Source: Moraxella osloensis | GTDB lineage: Bacteria; Pseudomonadota; Gammaproteobacteria; Pseudomonadales; Moraxellaceae | NCBI RefSeq assembly: GCF_001553955.1 | Contig: NZ_CP014234.1 | Location: forward strand, 744,001-808,000 | Reading direction: 5' to 3' | Length of the DNA: 64,000 nt | Shown: positions 44,114 through 53,878 of the stretch, piece after piece | Layout: every line of letters begins with the position of its first letter | Position numbering within the stretch: position 1 is the stretch's first letter | Notes under the pieces: model-generated | Seen by the model: only the letters and a program-made list of their open reading frames with translations | Databases searched by the model: none | Told to the model about the DNA's origin: nothing | Program-made: the position numbers and the translations under genes

Positions 44114-44907
44114 TGGGGCTTCGATCAAGAGCTTCGCCTTGCGGCTGACCCCATCAATTAACCTTCCAGCACCGGGCAGGCATCACACCCTATACGTCCA
44201 CTTTCGTGTTTGCAGAGTGCTGTGTTTTTAATAAACAGTTGCAGCGGCCTGGTATCTGCGACTGCCAATAGCTTTGTAGTGCGTGACTACTCACCATCGG
44301 CAGCGTACCTTCTCCCGAAGTTACGGTACCATTTTGCCTAGTTCCTTCAGCAGAGTTCTCTCAAGCGCCTTGGTATTCTCTACCTGACCACCTGTGTCGG
44401 TTTCGGGTACGATTTGTTTATGACTATCGCTTAGAAGCTTTTCCTGGAAGCAGGGTATTTGCCACTTCGCTGTACAAGTACAGCTTGCTATCAGATCTCA
44501 TTAATAGTCTAGCGGATTTGCCTACTAAACCTAACTACATCCTTCCACTTGGACAACCATCGCCAAGCTGGCATAACCTTCTCCGTCCCTCCATCGCATC
44601 ATAAACAAGTATCGGAATATTAACCGATTTCCCATCGACTACGCCTTTCGGCCTCGCCTTAGGGGTCGACTCACCCAGCCCCGATTAACGTTGGACTGGA
44701 ACCCTTGGTCTTCCGGCGTGCGAGCTTTTCACTCGCATTGTCGTTACTCACGTCAGCATTCGCTCTTGTGATACCTCCAGCATGCTTTACAACACACCTT
44801 CACAGGCTTACACAATGCTCCCCTACCACTTAATTGAAACAATTAAATCCGCAGCTTCGGCTCCTAGTTTGAGCCCCGTTACATCTTCCGCGCAGGCCGA
44901 CTCGACT

Positions 44908-44959
<52 letters not shown>

Positions 44960-45458
44960 AGCTGTCTGTGCCTTCCCACATCGTTTCCCACTTAACTAGG
45001 AATTTGGGGCCTTAGCTGGCGGTCTGGGTTGTTTCCCTCTTGACGACGGACGTTAGCACCCGCCGTCTGTCTCCCGGATATCACTCATCGGTATTCGGAG
45101 TTTGCATCGGTTTGGTAAGTCGGGATGACCCCCTAGCCGAAACAGTGCTCTACCCCCAATGGTGTTCGTCCGAGGCGCTACCTAAATAGCTTTCGGGGAG
45201 AACCAGCTATCACCGAGTTTGATTAGCCTTTCACCCCTATCCACAAGTCATCCCCTGGCTTTTCAACGACAGTGGGTTCGGTCCTCCGGTAACTGTTACG
45301 TCACTTTCAACCTGCTCATGGATAGATCACTCGGTTTCGGGTCTATACCCTGCAACTAGACGCCCTATTAAGACTCGGTTTCCCTACGGCTCCCCTATTC
45401 GGTTAACCTTGCTACAGAATATAAGTCGCTGACCCATTATACAAAAGGTACGCCGTCA

Positions 45459-45740
45459 CCCCGCTACTTAATTATTCTGCCAGTCGCTTGATTAAGGACT
45501 GGTAAACTTTGCCATGATGTTTGAGCGTTTGCTCTCTTCTCATTGCTAATTGTTTTGTTTGATATGCTTCATAGTATAGTAGTTGCCATTGCTGGTAACT
45601 GGTCGATTTGTTTCCACCACTGTTATGGGCGGCAAATCGTTGTCTTAGGTCTGATGTGTATCCACAATAATGCGAACCATCTTCACCTTTGAGTATATAT
45701 ACGTAGAACATTATCATTCCAAAATAATTAAGTAGCGGGG
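45459..45740 (-). mobile_element. Intervening sequence in 23S helix 25, coding for a GIY-YIG nuclease
   Basis: The 23S sequence departs from the bacterial consensus here and returns 282 bp later. The two ends are an exact 18-bp inverted repeat (45459-45476 ccccgctacttaattatt against 45723-45740). They replace the normal short tip of helix 25 (where E. coli has cacgc-uua-ggcgtg), so the repeat simply lengthens the rRNA stem. The flanking rRNA bases (acaagcagtc and gacggcgtacc) match the normal helix. A long perfect stem in a pre-rRNA is a typical RNase III target. No group I or group II intron core was recognised. The interior is almost wholly one coding frame. Confidence 0.88.
45472..45711 (-). 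CDS. GIY-YIG nuclease encoded inside the 23S rRNA gene
   Basis: This 79-residue protein is in the same sense as the rRNA. All catalytic positions of the small single-domain GIY-YIG group (YhbQ/UPF0213-like) can be matched: Tyr5 in YVYILK, Tyr15 and Gly17 in HYCGYT, Arg25 in DLRQRF with His29-Asn30, and Glu60 in MRREQTLK. ATG 45711 is preferred because GGA lies seven bases upstream; another ATG is two codons earlier (45717), and a longer frame reaching 45762 would use rRNA sequence. The TAA (45472-45474) is inside the inverted repeat. It has no own promoter, so expression would come from pre-rRNA. A homing or mobility function is an inference. Confidence 0.8.
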   Translation of the reverse strand: MFYVYILKGEDGSHYCGYTSDLRQRFAAHNSGGNKSTSYQQWQLLYYEAYQTKQLAMRREQTLKHHGKVYQSLIKRLAE

Positions 45741-46644
45741 CTCCGACTGCTTGTATGCACACGGTTTCAGGTTCTATTTCACTCCCCTCACAGGGGTTCT
45801 TTTCGCCTTTCCCTCACGGTACTGGTTCACTATCGGTCAGTCAGGAGTATTTAGCCTTGGAGGATGGTCCCCCCATCTTCAGACAGAATTTCTCGTGTTC
45901 CGCCCTACTTAATATGCTTCTTATAACCTTTCGAGTACGGGATTATCACCCTCTACGATTGACCTTTCCAAGTCATTCCTCTAAATTATAATCAGTCGGC
46001 TCCTCCCCGTTCGCTCGCCGCTACTAGGGGAATCTCTATTGATGTCTTTTCCTCGGGTTACTGAGATGTTTCACTTCTCCCGGTTTGCCCCCCGCTATAA
46101 AATATAGCGGGGTACCTGTCTTATGACAAGTGGGTTTCCCCATTCAGATATCGCCGGATCACAGGATATTGCCGCCTCCCCGACGCTTTTCGCAGGCTGT
46201 CACGTCTTTCATCGCCTCTGACTGCCAAGGCATCCACCATGTGCACTTCATTACTTGACTATACAACCCTAAATAGCTTCATCTGTTGCCAAATGAGTGA
46301 CAGCTATTACTTGCTTTGCATCTCGAAATAATTCGAGATTTCAAGCAAGTGCTTACTGCACTTTTCTATTTGAGTTATATTCGTAATGGTAACGATCTTC
46401 ACCTATGTTTACGCTTGATTCAGTTCTCTTTACTTTTATACCGCACCTGTCTGCTAAAGGCAGCAAGGTGCGGTAAAGGTTAATTATCTTCGTTGGAACT
46501 TGATAATTAACCCAGACTCATTTCTCTATGTTGTTATTGAATTATCAGACCTTCGTCAGGTCGTGATTTCTGATAAAACAGATTGAAGTAATCTCTTAAT
46601 ACTTACTAAATTACTCTGTCTGCTTTATAACGTTAAGCTAATTA

Positions 46645-46720
46645 TGGTGGAGCCAAGGAGAGTCGAACTCCTGACCTCCTGCGTGCAAGGCAGGCGCTCT
46701 ACCAACTGAGCTATGGCCCC
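46645..46720 (-). tRNA. tRNA-Ala (anticodon TGC)
   Basis: In the 16S-23S spacer, after tRNA-Ile. The 76-nt cloverleaf has acceptor ggggcca/tggctcc, anticodon loop cttgcac and encoded CCA. Confidence 0.97.
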
Positions 46721-46788
46721 TGAGCAAGGATCAGCAAAGCATCGCTTTGCCCGAGCGCAAGAGAATTTACGAAGTAAATTCTAAAGCA
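46721..46788. repeat. Spacer repeat, copy A (between tRNA-Ala and tRNA-Ile)
   Basis: About 66 bp that recur with only a few changes at 46883-46949. They contain two palindromes, gcaaagcatcgctttgc and agaatttacgaagtaaattct, which form hairpins in pre-rRNA. Confidence 0.85.
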
Positions 46789-46805
46789 TTTAACCTCTGG
46801 TTAAA

Positions 46806-46882
46806 TGGTGGGTCTAATAAGACTTGAACTTATGACCCCTGCCTTATCAAGGCAGTGCTCTAACCAACTGAGCTATAGACCC
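46806..46882 (-). tRNA. tRNA-Ile (anticodon GAT)
   Basis: In the 16S-23S spacer, first after 16S. The 77-nt cloverleaf has acceptor gggtcta/tagaccc, anticodon loop ttgataa and encoded CCA. Confidence 0.97.
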
Positions 46883-46949
46883 TGAACGAGGATTAGCAAA
46901 GCATCGCTTTGCCCGAGTGCAAGAGAATTTACGAAGTAAATTCTAAAGC
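46883..46949. repeat. Spacer repeat, copy B (between tRNA-Ile and 16S)
   Basis: Near-identical copy of 46721-46788, so each spacer tRNA is preceded, in transcription sense, by the same double hairpin. Confidence 0.85.
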
Positions 46950-47018
46950 CGTAACCCTCGAATTAGCTTATTTATACACAAGAACAACTTGCTGTGAATT
47001 CTCACTTAGTGCTTTAGT

Positions 47019-48552
<1,534 letters not shown>

Positions 48553-48779
48553 TCTTTCTATCTATTGTCACCGCGTAGCGGTGTCAATAGATTTAATTTG
48601 TTGACTCAATTATTTATACTGTCTTTGCTCAAATAAACTTACGAGTATCTTCACTCTGACAATATAATTAATTAAAGTCTTAATTTTATCGCCCTAAGTG
48701 AAAATCCACACAAGTTGTTCTTGTGTTTGTTGTTATTTAGTGCCAACACCATCGTCTGGTTGTTGTTAAGAAGGTCGCT

Positions 48780-48807
48780 ATTTTAACAGATTATTTTGTG
48801 TTGTCAA
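48780..48807 (-). promoter_or_regulatory. rRNA operon promoter P2
   Basis: On the minus strand TTGACA (48802-48807), a 16-bp spacer and TAAAAT (48780-48785). Confidence 0.7.
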
Positions 48808-48913
48808 TAACTTTTTTCTTTAATTTTTTATGACCGCTCAACTTATATCTGTATTAATTTAAGTTGTTGTTTTTACTACAGTTTACGGCTGTAGTCGCTG
48901 CCAGTGAGTGCGT

Positions 48914-48941
48914 ATTATACGCTTTTCTTTTTGCCTGTCAA
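48914..48941 (-). promoter_or_regulatory. rRNA operon promoter P1
   Basis: On the minus strand a perfect TTGACA (48936-48941), a 16-bp spacer and a perfect TATAAT (48914-48919). It lies about 130 bp upstream of P2 in a 580-bp region (48553-49135) that contains no gene. The 230-bp leader before 16S was not resolved further. Confidence 0.8.
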
Positions 48942-49135
48942 TACCACTACGAAAATTTTTTTGATTTATTTTGCAGTTGTTGATAACTCCCTTTATTTTG
49001 TGGGTATTTACTGCCATTTGATATATAATTGAATATATTGTTTAAACAATTTTTCGTTAGGCGATGTTCGGTGGTTTTGCGGTTGTCGTCTTTCATTTTT
49101 TTATGTTCATGTCAGAAAATATGTGAGGGCAAACA

Positions 49136-50560
49136 ATGTCTGTACAACCTCCTTCCCCTGCTGGTAATGATTTTAGACTACCTGTCCACCAAGTAGATGC
49201 CACTAAAAAACGCGTACATCCTCGTTTTGTGACGGGTTTTTATCAAAACATCCGCGTTGTCAGTATGTATTCTTTATTGTTGTTGTTTTTGGTGTTGCCA
49301 TGGATTCGCTATAACGGACACCAAGCAATATGGTTTGATTTCTCGGGTTCTAAGATTGTGCTATTTGGGCTAACTTTTTTACCCCAAGACGTTTTTATTT
49401 TTGCGTTTTTCTTTATGGTTGCGGCCTTTTTATTGTTTATGGTAACCGTTTATGCCGGTCGTGTGTGGTGTGGCTATGCCTGTCCACAGACGATTTGGAC
49501 GCATATGTACCAATATACTGAGAAGCTTGTCATTGGCGATCGTAATAAGCAGTTTAAGTTAGATAAAGCGCCTTGGAATGGCGAAAAAATCATGAAACGC
49601 GGCTTGGTGTATCTGATTTGGTTTATCATGGCGTTGGTGACGGCATTGACGTTTACTAGTTATGCTGTTGGGACTGATTATCTTTATCATAATTGGCAAT
49701 GGTTTGGCGTTATTCCTGTGCCAAATTGGACGCCATTAACTTGGGTTTCGGTACTTATTTTTACCTTTGCGACGTTTGCCAATGCAGGCTATATGCGTGA
49801 GCACTTTTGTACCCATATTTGCCCCTATGGTCGCTTCCAAAGCGTGATGTTCGATAAAGATACGTTGATTGTAACCTACGACTATAAACGTGGTGAGCCA
49901 CGTGGCGCGCGTAAAAGAGGCGGTGAAGATGAGAATTTAGGTGACTGTATCAACTGTCTGATGTGTGTACAAGTGTGTCCGACGGGTATCGATATTCGTG
50001 ATGGTTTGCAAGTGGAATGTATCCAGTGTGCGGCTTGTATCGATGCGTGTAATGACATTATGGATAAAGTCAATAAACCACGCGGTTTGATACGGTATAG
50101 TACCGAACGCCAGTTGGTAGAGAATGAGCCAAGTAAAATTTTGCGTCCACGGTTTTTTGCTTATTTGGCGGTGATTGCGTTGTTGATTGGGACGGGGGTT
50201 TATTTTTTAACCAGCCGTGTACCGCTGCAGATTGATATTCGCCGTGACCGTAATCAGTTGTCGTCAATCAATGCGCAAGGTTTGGTAGAAAATAACTACA
50301 TCGTTAAAATCACCAATAAAACCCAGCAAGACCATGAGTATGCGGTGACATTGACACCACAACCCGGCTTAAAACTTGATAGCCGCTTTAAAACCATTCC
50401 ATTAGAAGCGGGCGAAAGTTATGAATTCCCTGTCACTGTGCTGGGCGATCCAAAAGTGATTACCAAAAGCAATATTCCTATCCAAATGCAAGTGGTAAGT
50501 GTGGATGATGGCGGTAAATATAAAGCGGTAAAAGATAACGTGTTTACCACGGATAAATAA
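49136..50560 (+). CDS. ccoG: Cytochrome c oxidase accessory protein CcoG (FixG/RdxA)
   Basis: This 474-residue membrane ferredoxin is needed for cbb3 oxidase maturation, probably in copper reduction. Several membrane helices (first at about 42-60) surround a CGYACPQTIW motif. Two 4Fe-4S clusters follow: CINCLMCVQVCPTGIDIRDG and CIQCAACIDACN at about 280-310. A further helix (about 343-362) and a C-terminal Ig-like FixG_C domain complete the protein. GAGGGC precedes the ATG. A FixH-like gene follows 126 bp downstream. The oxidase gene ccoP is at the left edge of the window, far from here. Confidence 0.94.
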   Translation: MSVQPPSPAGNDFRLPVHQVDATKKRVHPRFVTGFYQNIRVVSMYSLLLLFLVLPWIRYNGHQAIWFDFSGSKIVLFGLTFLPQDVFIFAFFFMVAAFLLFMVTVYAGRVWCGYACPQTIWTHMYQYTEKLVIGDRNKQFKLDKAPWNGEKIMKRGLVYLIWFIMALVTALTFTSYAVGTDYLYHNWQWFGVIPVPNWTPLTWVSVLIFTFATFANAGYMREHFCTHICPYGRFQSVMFDKDTLIVTYDYKRGEPRGARKRGGEDENLGDCINCLMCVQVCPTGIDIRDGLQVECIQCAACIDACNDIMDKVNKPRGLIRYSTERQLVENEPSKILRPRFFAYLAVIALLIGTGVYFLTSRVPLQIDIRRDRNQLSSINAQGLVENNYIVKITNKTQQDHEYAVTLTPQPGLKLDSRFKTIPLEAGESYEFPVTVLGDPKVITKSNIPIQMQVVSVDDGGKYKAVKDNVFTTDK

Positions 50561-50686
50561 GTTTGGTTGTCTAAAAAAGCTGGTTTTGATAATCGGCTTT
50601 TTTTGTGCCAAATTATTGGGGCACGTTATTGGGGCATGGGTTTTTCTGCTATACTAGCTTTTTGATTGTTATCTGCTGAGTGGTCT

Positions 50687-51253
50687 ATGGCAACACCGAC
50701 AAATTCTTCTGCTTCATCAACTTCTAATCAGTCGATATCCAAACTTTGGTATAAAAATTATATGGTTTGGATTTTTGTCATTGGTCTGCCGCTATTTGTG
50801 GTAGTCGCCTGTATCTGGTTCGTGTTTTACTCGGTGAGAATCCAAGATTCTACTGTGCGTGATGACTGGTACATGGATGGTAAGACCTTATATGCGGATG
50901 TGTCAAAAGACAAACTGGCGCATGATTTGGGGCTAACCGGTCAAATGATGATTCATAATCAGTCCGTCAATTTTAAACTTGAGGCGCCCGCTAGTGACAA
51001 GTTTAAAGCACCTGAGCAATTGGCAGTGGAGATTTCCCATGCCACCCAAAAGCAAAAAGACCGTGACATCATTATCAAACGGTTAAGTGATGGCAGTTAT
51101 GCGGGCAATGTACAGCTAGACCCGTCTAAAGGTAAATACTATATTGTGGTGCATGACCCAGCCAATAGCTGGCGACTGCGTGCAATTGAAGAGTTGCCGA
51201 TGGCAAAGTCGATTGAGTTTAAGCCACTGACCGCGTTTGACAAAAAATCTTAG
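50687..51253 (+). CDS. FixH/CcoH-like membrane protein
   Basis: From ATG 50687 this has 188 residues. A Ser/Thr-rich cytoplasmic start is followed by one membrane helix (about 24-47, VWIFVIGLPLFVVVACIWFV) and an exported domain with WYMDGKTLYAD and NVQLDPSKGKYYIVVHD. FixH/CcoH proteins have this layout and help assemble cbb3 oxidase; the position after ccoG supports it. Sequence similarity alone is modest. An upstream in-frame codon adds seven residues and is less likely. Confidence 0.75.
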   Translation: MATPTNSSASSTSNQSISKLWYKNYMVWIFVIGLPLFVVVACIWFVFYSVRIQDSTVRDDWYMDGKTLYADVSKDKLAHDLGLTGQMMIHNQSVNFKLEAPASDKFKAPEQLAVEISHATQKQKDRDIIIKRLSDGSYAGNVQLDPSKGKYYIVVHDPANSWRLRAIEELPMAKSIEFKPLTAFDKKS

Positions 51254-51347
51254 TTTCAGTCAACTAATTACAGGGACTTAGTTACATTGGTTACAGGTGC
51301 TTGGCTTCCTTAAAACCTTGCTGGGTAGTCAACGAAATGGCAAGTGT

Positions 51348-52271
51348 TTAACAACTCTCCCAAATCCCCACTTGCCCTTCATGAAGTTTTGGCACACCGC
51401 CAAGCACCCGCCACGGCATGGTGCTGCCATGAAAATCACTACCGATAGACACCTTTAACTCATGCGCTTTAATCACTCTATCGACCATATGGCGGGTTGA
51501 AGTCGGTTCATTACTGGCAGGCAATTCCACCGCATCACCACTACTACTGGCAAAATCCGCAATCAGTTTACGCACTTTGTTGGCGGTTAAATTGTAACGG
51601 GTCGCATGAGCCAAAGACGCTTTGCCACCACAGTCATGAATCAAATTGATACAGTCTTTAAGCGATAAGCCATCGAGTGCCACATAGCAAGGTTTATGGT
51701 CAGCCAAATAGCCAGTAAAGGCTTTTTGCACATCACTCACCAAGCCTTGATCCGCCATCACTTTGGCGATATGGGTGCGACCGACCGCTTGGGGATTACC
51801 TTTGGCTTGCACTAACACCGCCTGCCAAATCTCATCCATCGGGCGTTTAAAGGTACTTGCCACACGCTCGCACATCGCATATCCGCGCGTTTCTCGATTG
51901 GCTTGGATGGCAGCCAGTTTGCTGTGCATTGTTTCGATATCACTAAAGCCGTACCCCAGTACATGAATCACTTTTTCATTTTGGGCAGGTTTTTTGGCGT
52001 AGCCGCCCATGACACGATGACGACAGCTGATTTCAACACCGTGAATCAGCGTCATACCAAGACTCTCAGCGGTTTGGCGCGCCTCAAGGATACCAAGTAC
52101 TGTATCATGGTCACTTAAGGATAATACTTTCACCCCTTTTTCATGCGCTTTTTGCACCACTTCGCTTGGGCTAAAAGTGCCATCGGAGCGGGTACTGTGG
52201 CAGTGCATATCAATCGGGAGTTGGGTATAAATAGGACTGCTAGACAAAATATCGAGATTTAAAGAATTCAC
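51348..52271 (-). CDS. PHP-domain phosphoesterase (RNase AM/YciV-TrpH type)
   Basis: This 307-residue metal-dependent enzyme has the four PHP motifs: DMHCHSTRSDGT (about 22-33), SDHDTV, the HGVEISC Glu motif, and a C-terminal SIGSDFHGS. E. coli YciV (RNase AM) removes nucleotides from RNA 5' ends and matures rRNA; relatives hydrolyse 3',5'-bisphosphonucleotides. Start MNSLNLDILSS has no strong ribosome binding site. It is divergent from the yciB-yciI pair, an arrangement shared with other gammaproteobacteria. Confidence 0.9.
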   Translation of the reverse strand: MNSLNLDILSSSPIYTQLPIDMHCHSTRSDGTFSPSEVVQKAHEKGVKVLSLSDHDTVLGILEARQTAESLGMTLIHGVEISCRHRVMGGYAKKPAQNEKVIHVLGYGFSDIETMHSKLAAIQANRETRGYAMCERVASTFKRPMDEIWQAVLVQAKGNPQAVGRTHIAKVMADQGLVSDVQKAFTGYLADHKPCYVALDGLSLKDCINLIHDCGGKASLAHATRYNLTANKVRKLIADFASSSGDAVELPASNEPTSTRHMVDRVIKAHELKVSIGSDFHGSTMPWRVLGGVPKLHEGQVGIWESC

Positions 52272-52475
52272 AAATACGCCTTAATTACAAAAGCTAGTTG
52301 CCAACAATAGGACAAAAAGGGGTTAAGACAAAGAGGGGTTAACTCTGCGCAGGCTTATTCACAAGTGCACGTGATTGATGAAGCAAGGAAAATCGCAAAG
52401 TTACTTTTCGATTTTAGCATATCCGTGTAAACTAGCGGCTAAGATTTTTACAAGCGATTTTTGTTAGAGACGACT

Positions 52476-53039
52476 ATGAGCGGTTTATTGGATTTGCTAC
52501 CTTTACTGGCATTTTTTTACTTTTCCAAACAGCAAGGGGTACTGGCAGGTGCGGCGGCGTTATTGATTACCACACTGGTGGTATATGTCGTGCATTTTGC
52601 CAGACAAAAAGGCAAGCTCAATAAACAGCAGTGGGTGACACTGATTTTAACCGTGGGATTTTGTGGATTAAGCTTAATTTTCCATGACGAAGCGTTTTTA
52701 AAATGGAAATCAACCGTCATCAATAGCGTATTTGCAGTTGCCCTCATTATCAGTGTCGCGATAGGTAAACCGCTATTAGAGTTGGCAATGAAAAATGTGT
52801 TTCGATTGACCCAATCGGGCTGGAATAGACTCACCCTCGCTTGGGCAGGGTATTTCTTACTGATGGCAGGTTTGCAATATTATTTTGCGTTTTTTACCAA
52901 CAACGATACCTGGATTAATTTTAAAAGCTGGGGATGGATACCGGTGATGCTGGTATTTTTAATCGGGCAATTTGTGTTCTTAAAAAACCACCTAAATCCA
53001 GACATGCAGCAACAAATCAATGATAAAGGAAAAAACTAA
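52476..53039 (+). CDS. yciB: Inner-membrane protein YciB (septation protein A family)
   Basis: This 187-residue protein has five predicted membrane helices. Family segments include LDLLPLLAFFYFSK near the N-terminus, EAFLKWKSTVINSVFAVAL in the middle and WINFKSWGWIPVM near the end. It is associated with septum and envelope synthesis in the family. ATG 52476 (MSGLLDLLPL) was chosen; an in-frame codon five residues earlier is less likely. The next gene, yciI, starts 12 bp on, so they are probably co-transcribed. Confidence 0.93.
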   Translation: MSGLLDLLPLLAFFYFSKQQGVLAGAAALLITTLVVYVVHFARQKGKLNKQQWVTLILTVGFCGLSLIFHDEAFLKWKSTVINSVFAVALIISVAIGKPLLELAMKNVFRLTQSGWNRLTLAWAGYFLLMAGLQYYFAFFTNNDTWINFKSWGWIPVMLVFLIGQFVFLKNHLNPDMQQQINDKGKN

Positions 53040-53051
53040 AGGAGAATATGG

Positions 53052-53354
53052 ATGGCACTTTTTGTCATTATCGGTCATGACGTCCCTGATAGCCTTGAGC
53101 TACGCAAACAATTCCGTTCTGCTCATCTTGAGCGTCTAACGGTGTTAGATGAGCAGCGCCGTCTAATCATCGCAGGCCCTACGCCAATTGCGCATGGAGA
53201 GCCTGAAATGAGTGGCAGTGTATTGGTCGTGGATTTTGACAGCGATGAAGCCGTGCAAGCTTGGGCAAGTGAAGAGCCTTACTTATTAAATGGTGTGTAT
53301 AGTCATGTGGATATCAAACCTTTTATCCAAGTTTTTCCTAAATCAGCGAGTTAA
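53052..53354 (+). CDS. yciI: YciI-family protein
   Basis: This 100-residue protein of the ferredoxin-like YCII fold has the family His-Asp pair, in IGHDVPDSLELRKQFRSAHL and VVDFDSDEAVQAWASEEPY. AAAGGAGAAT lies at a good distance before the ATG (an overlapping out-of-frame ATG lies four bases earlier). The reaction is not established in this group. It forms a pair with yciB, as in E. coli. Confidence 0.93.
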   Translation: MALFVIIGHDVPDSLELRKQFRSAHLERLTVLDEQRRLIIAGPTPIAHGEPEMSGSVLVVDFDSDEAVQAWASEEPYLLNGVYSHVDIKPFIQVFPKSAS

Positions 53355-53419
53355 TGTTGGGTTTAGCAGTTGTTTGTAGTGCATAATTGGCAAAGTCTGG
53401 GTGGTGATAAGTGACAAGC

Positions 53420-53848
53420 ATGAAAAAATTGGTGGGCAGATTGGCAAGCGGCGCAGTGTTATTGACGGTATTACAGGTGACAAGCCTGACCCATGCAGCA
53501 CCGCAAGTTGTCGTCACTGACCCAAAAACAGGACAACCACTCGCCAAACAGCCAGAGCTTGCCTCAAGCGTTGCCAGTAGCACCTCACCAATGCAAAATC
53601 CCAAACAACCTACCCTTGCCCAGCTCAACCAGCCCACTGACAGCCAGTTGTCCAACGCCAACCAACAACTATTGGCAAAAAATGCTGAATTACAAAACCA
53701 AGTCGATAGTTTAAATACGCAGGTCAAAGTACTTGTCAATGAGCGCAGTGGACAGATTTTTATCTACGGTGCGGTCACTGCACTGCTCAGTGGGATCCTT
53801 GGTATCGCACTGGGCTGGATGGTCGCAGGGCGTAAAGGTCGTTGGTAG
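53420..53848 (+). CDS. Exported coiled-coil protein with a C-terminal membrane anchor
   Basis: This 142-residue protein has a signal peptide (about 1-27, ending SLTHAAP), a Pro/Gln/Ser-rich middle, a short heptad-rich helix (about 78-107, QLLAKNAELQNQVDSLNTQV) and a terminal membrane helix (about 112-133) with a basic end. This is the layout of YgiM/TIGR04211-type proteins without their N-terminal SH3 domain. ATG 53420 follows a GTG three codons upstream. I do not recognise an exact family. It sits between yciI and a BaiN-type gene. Confidence 0.7.
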   Translation: MKKLVGRLASGAVLLTVLQVTSLTHAAPQVVVTDPKTGQPLAKQPELASSVASSTSPMQNPKQPTLAQLNQPTDSQLSNANQQLLAKNAELQNQVDSLNTQVKVLVNERSGQIFIYGAVTALLSGILGIALGWMVAGRKGRW

Positions 53849-53878
53849 TCGACTTTATAAGCCTAACATTGACTTGCC

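Noticed and set aside
45712-45762. Longer form of the 23S-embedded nuclease starting at 45762
   Set aside because: The extra residues come from rRNA sequence and from the inverted repeat; the family start is at the MFYVYIL position, which has GGA upstream.
45755-45991. Open frames inside the 16S and 23S genes (also 46909-47115, 47610-48000)
   Set aside because: They lie within conserved rRNA sequence and have no protein-like signals.
49018-49033. FNR/ANR-like box upstream of ccoG
   Set aside because: TTGAT at 49018 is present but the second half-site does not match ATCAA at the required spacing.
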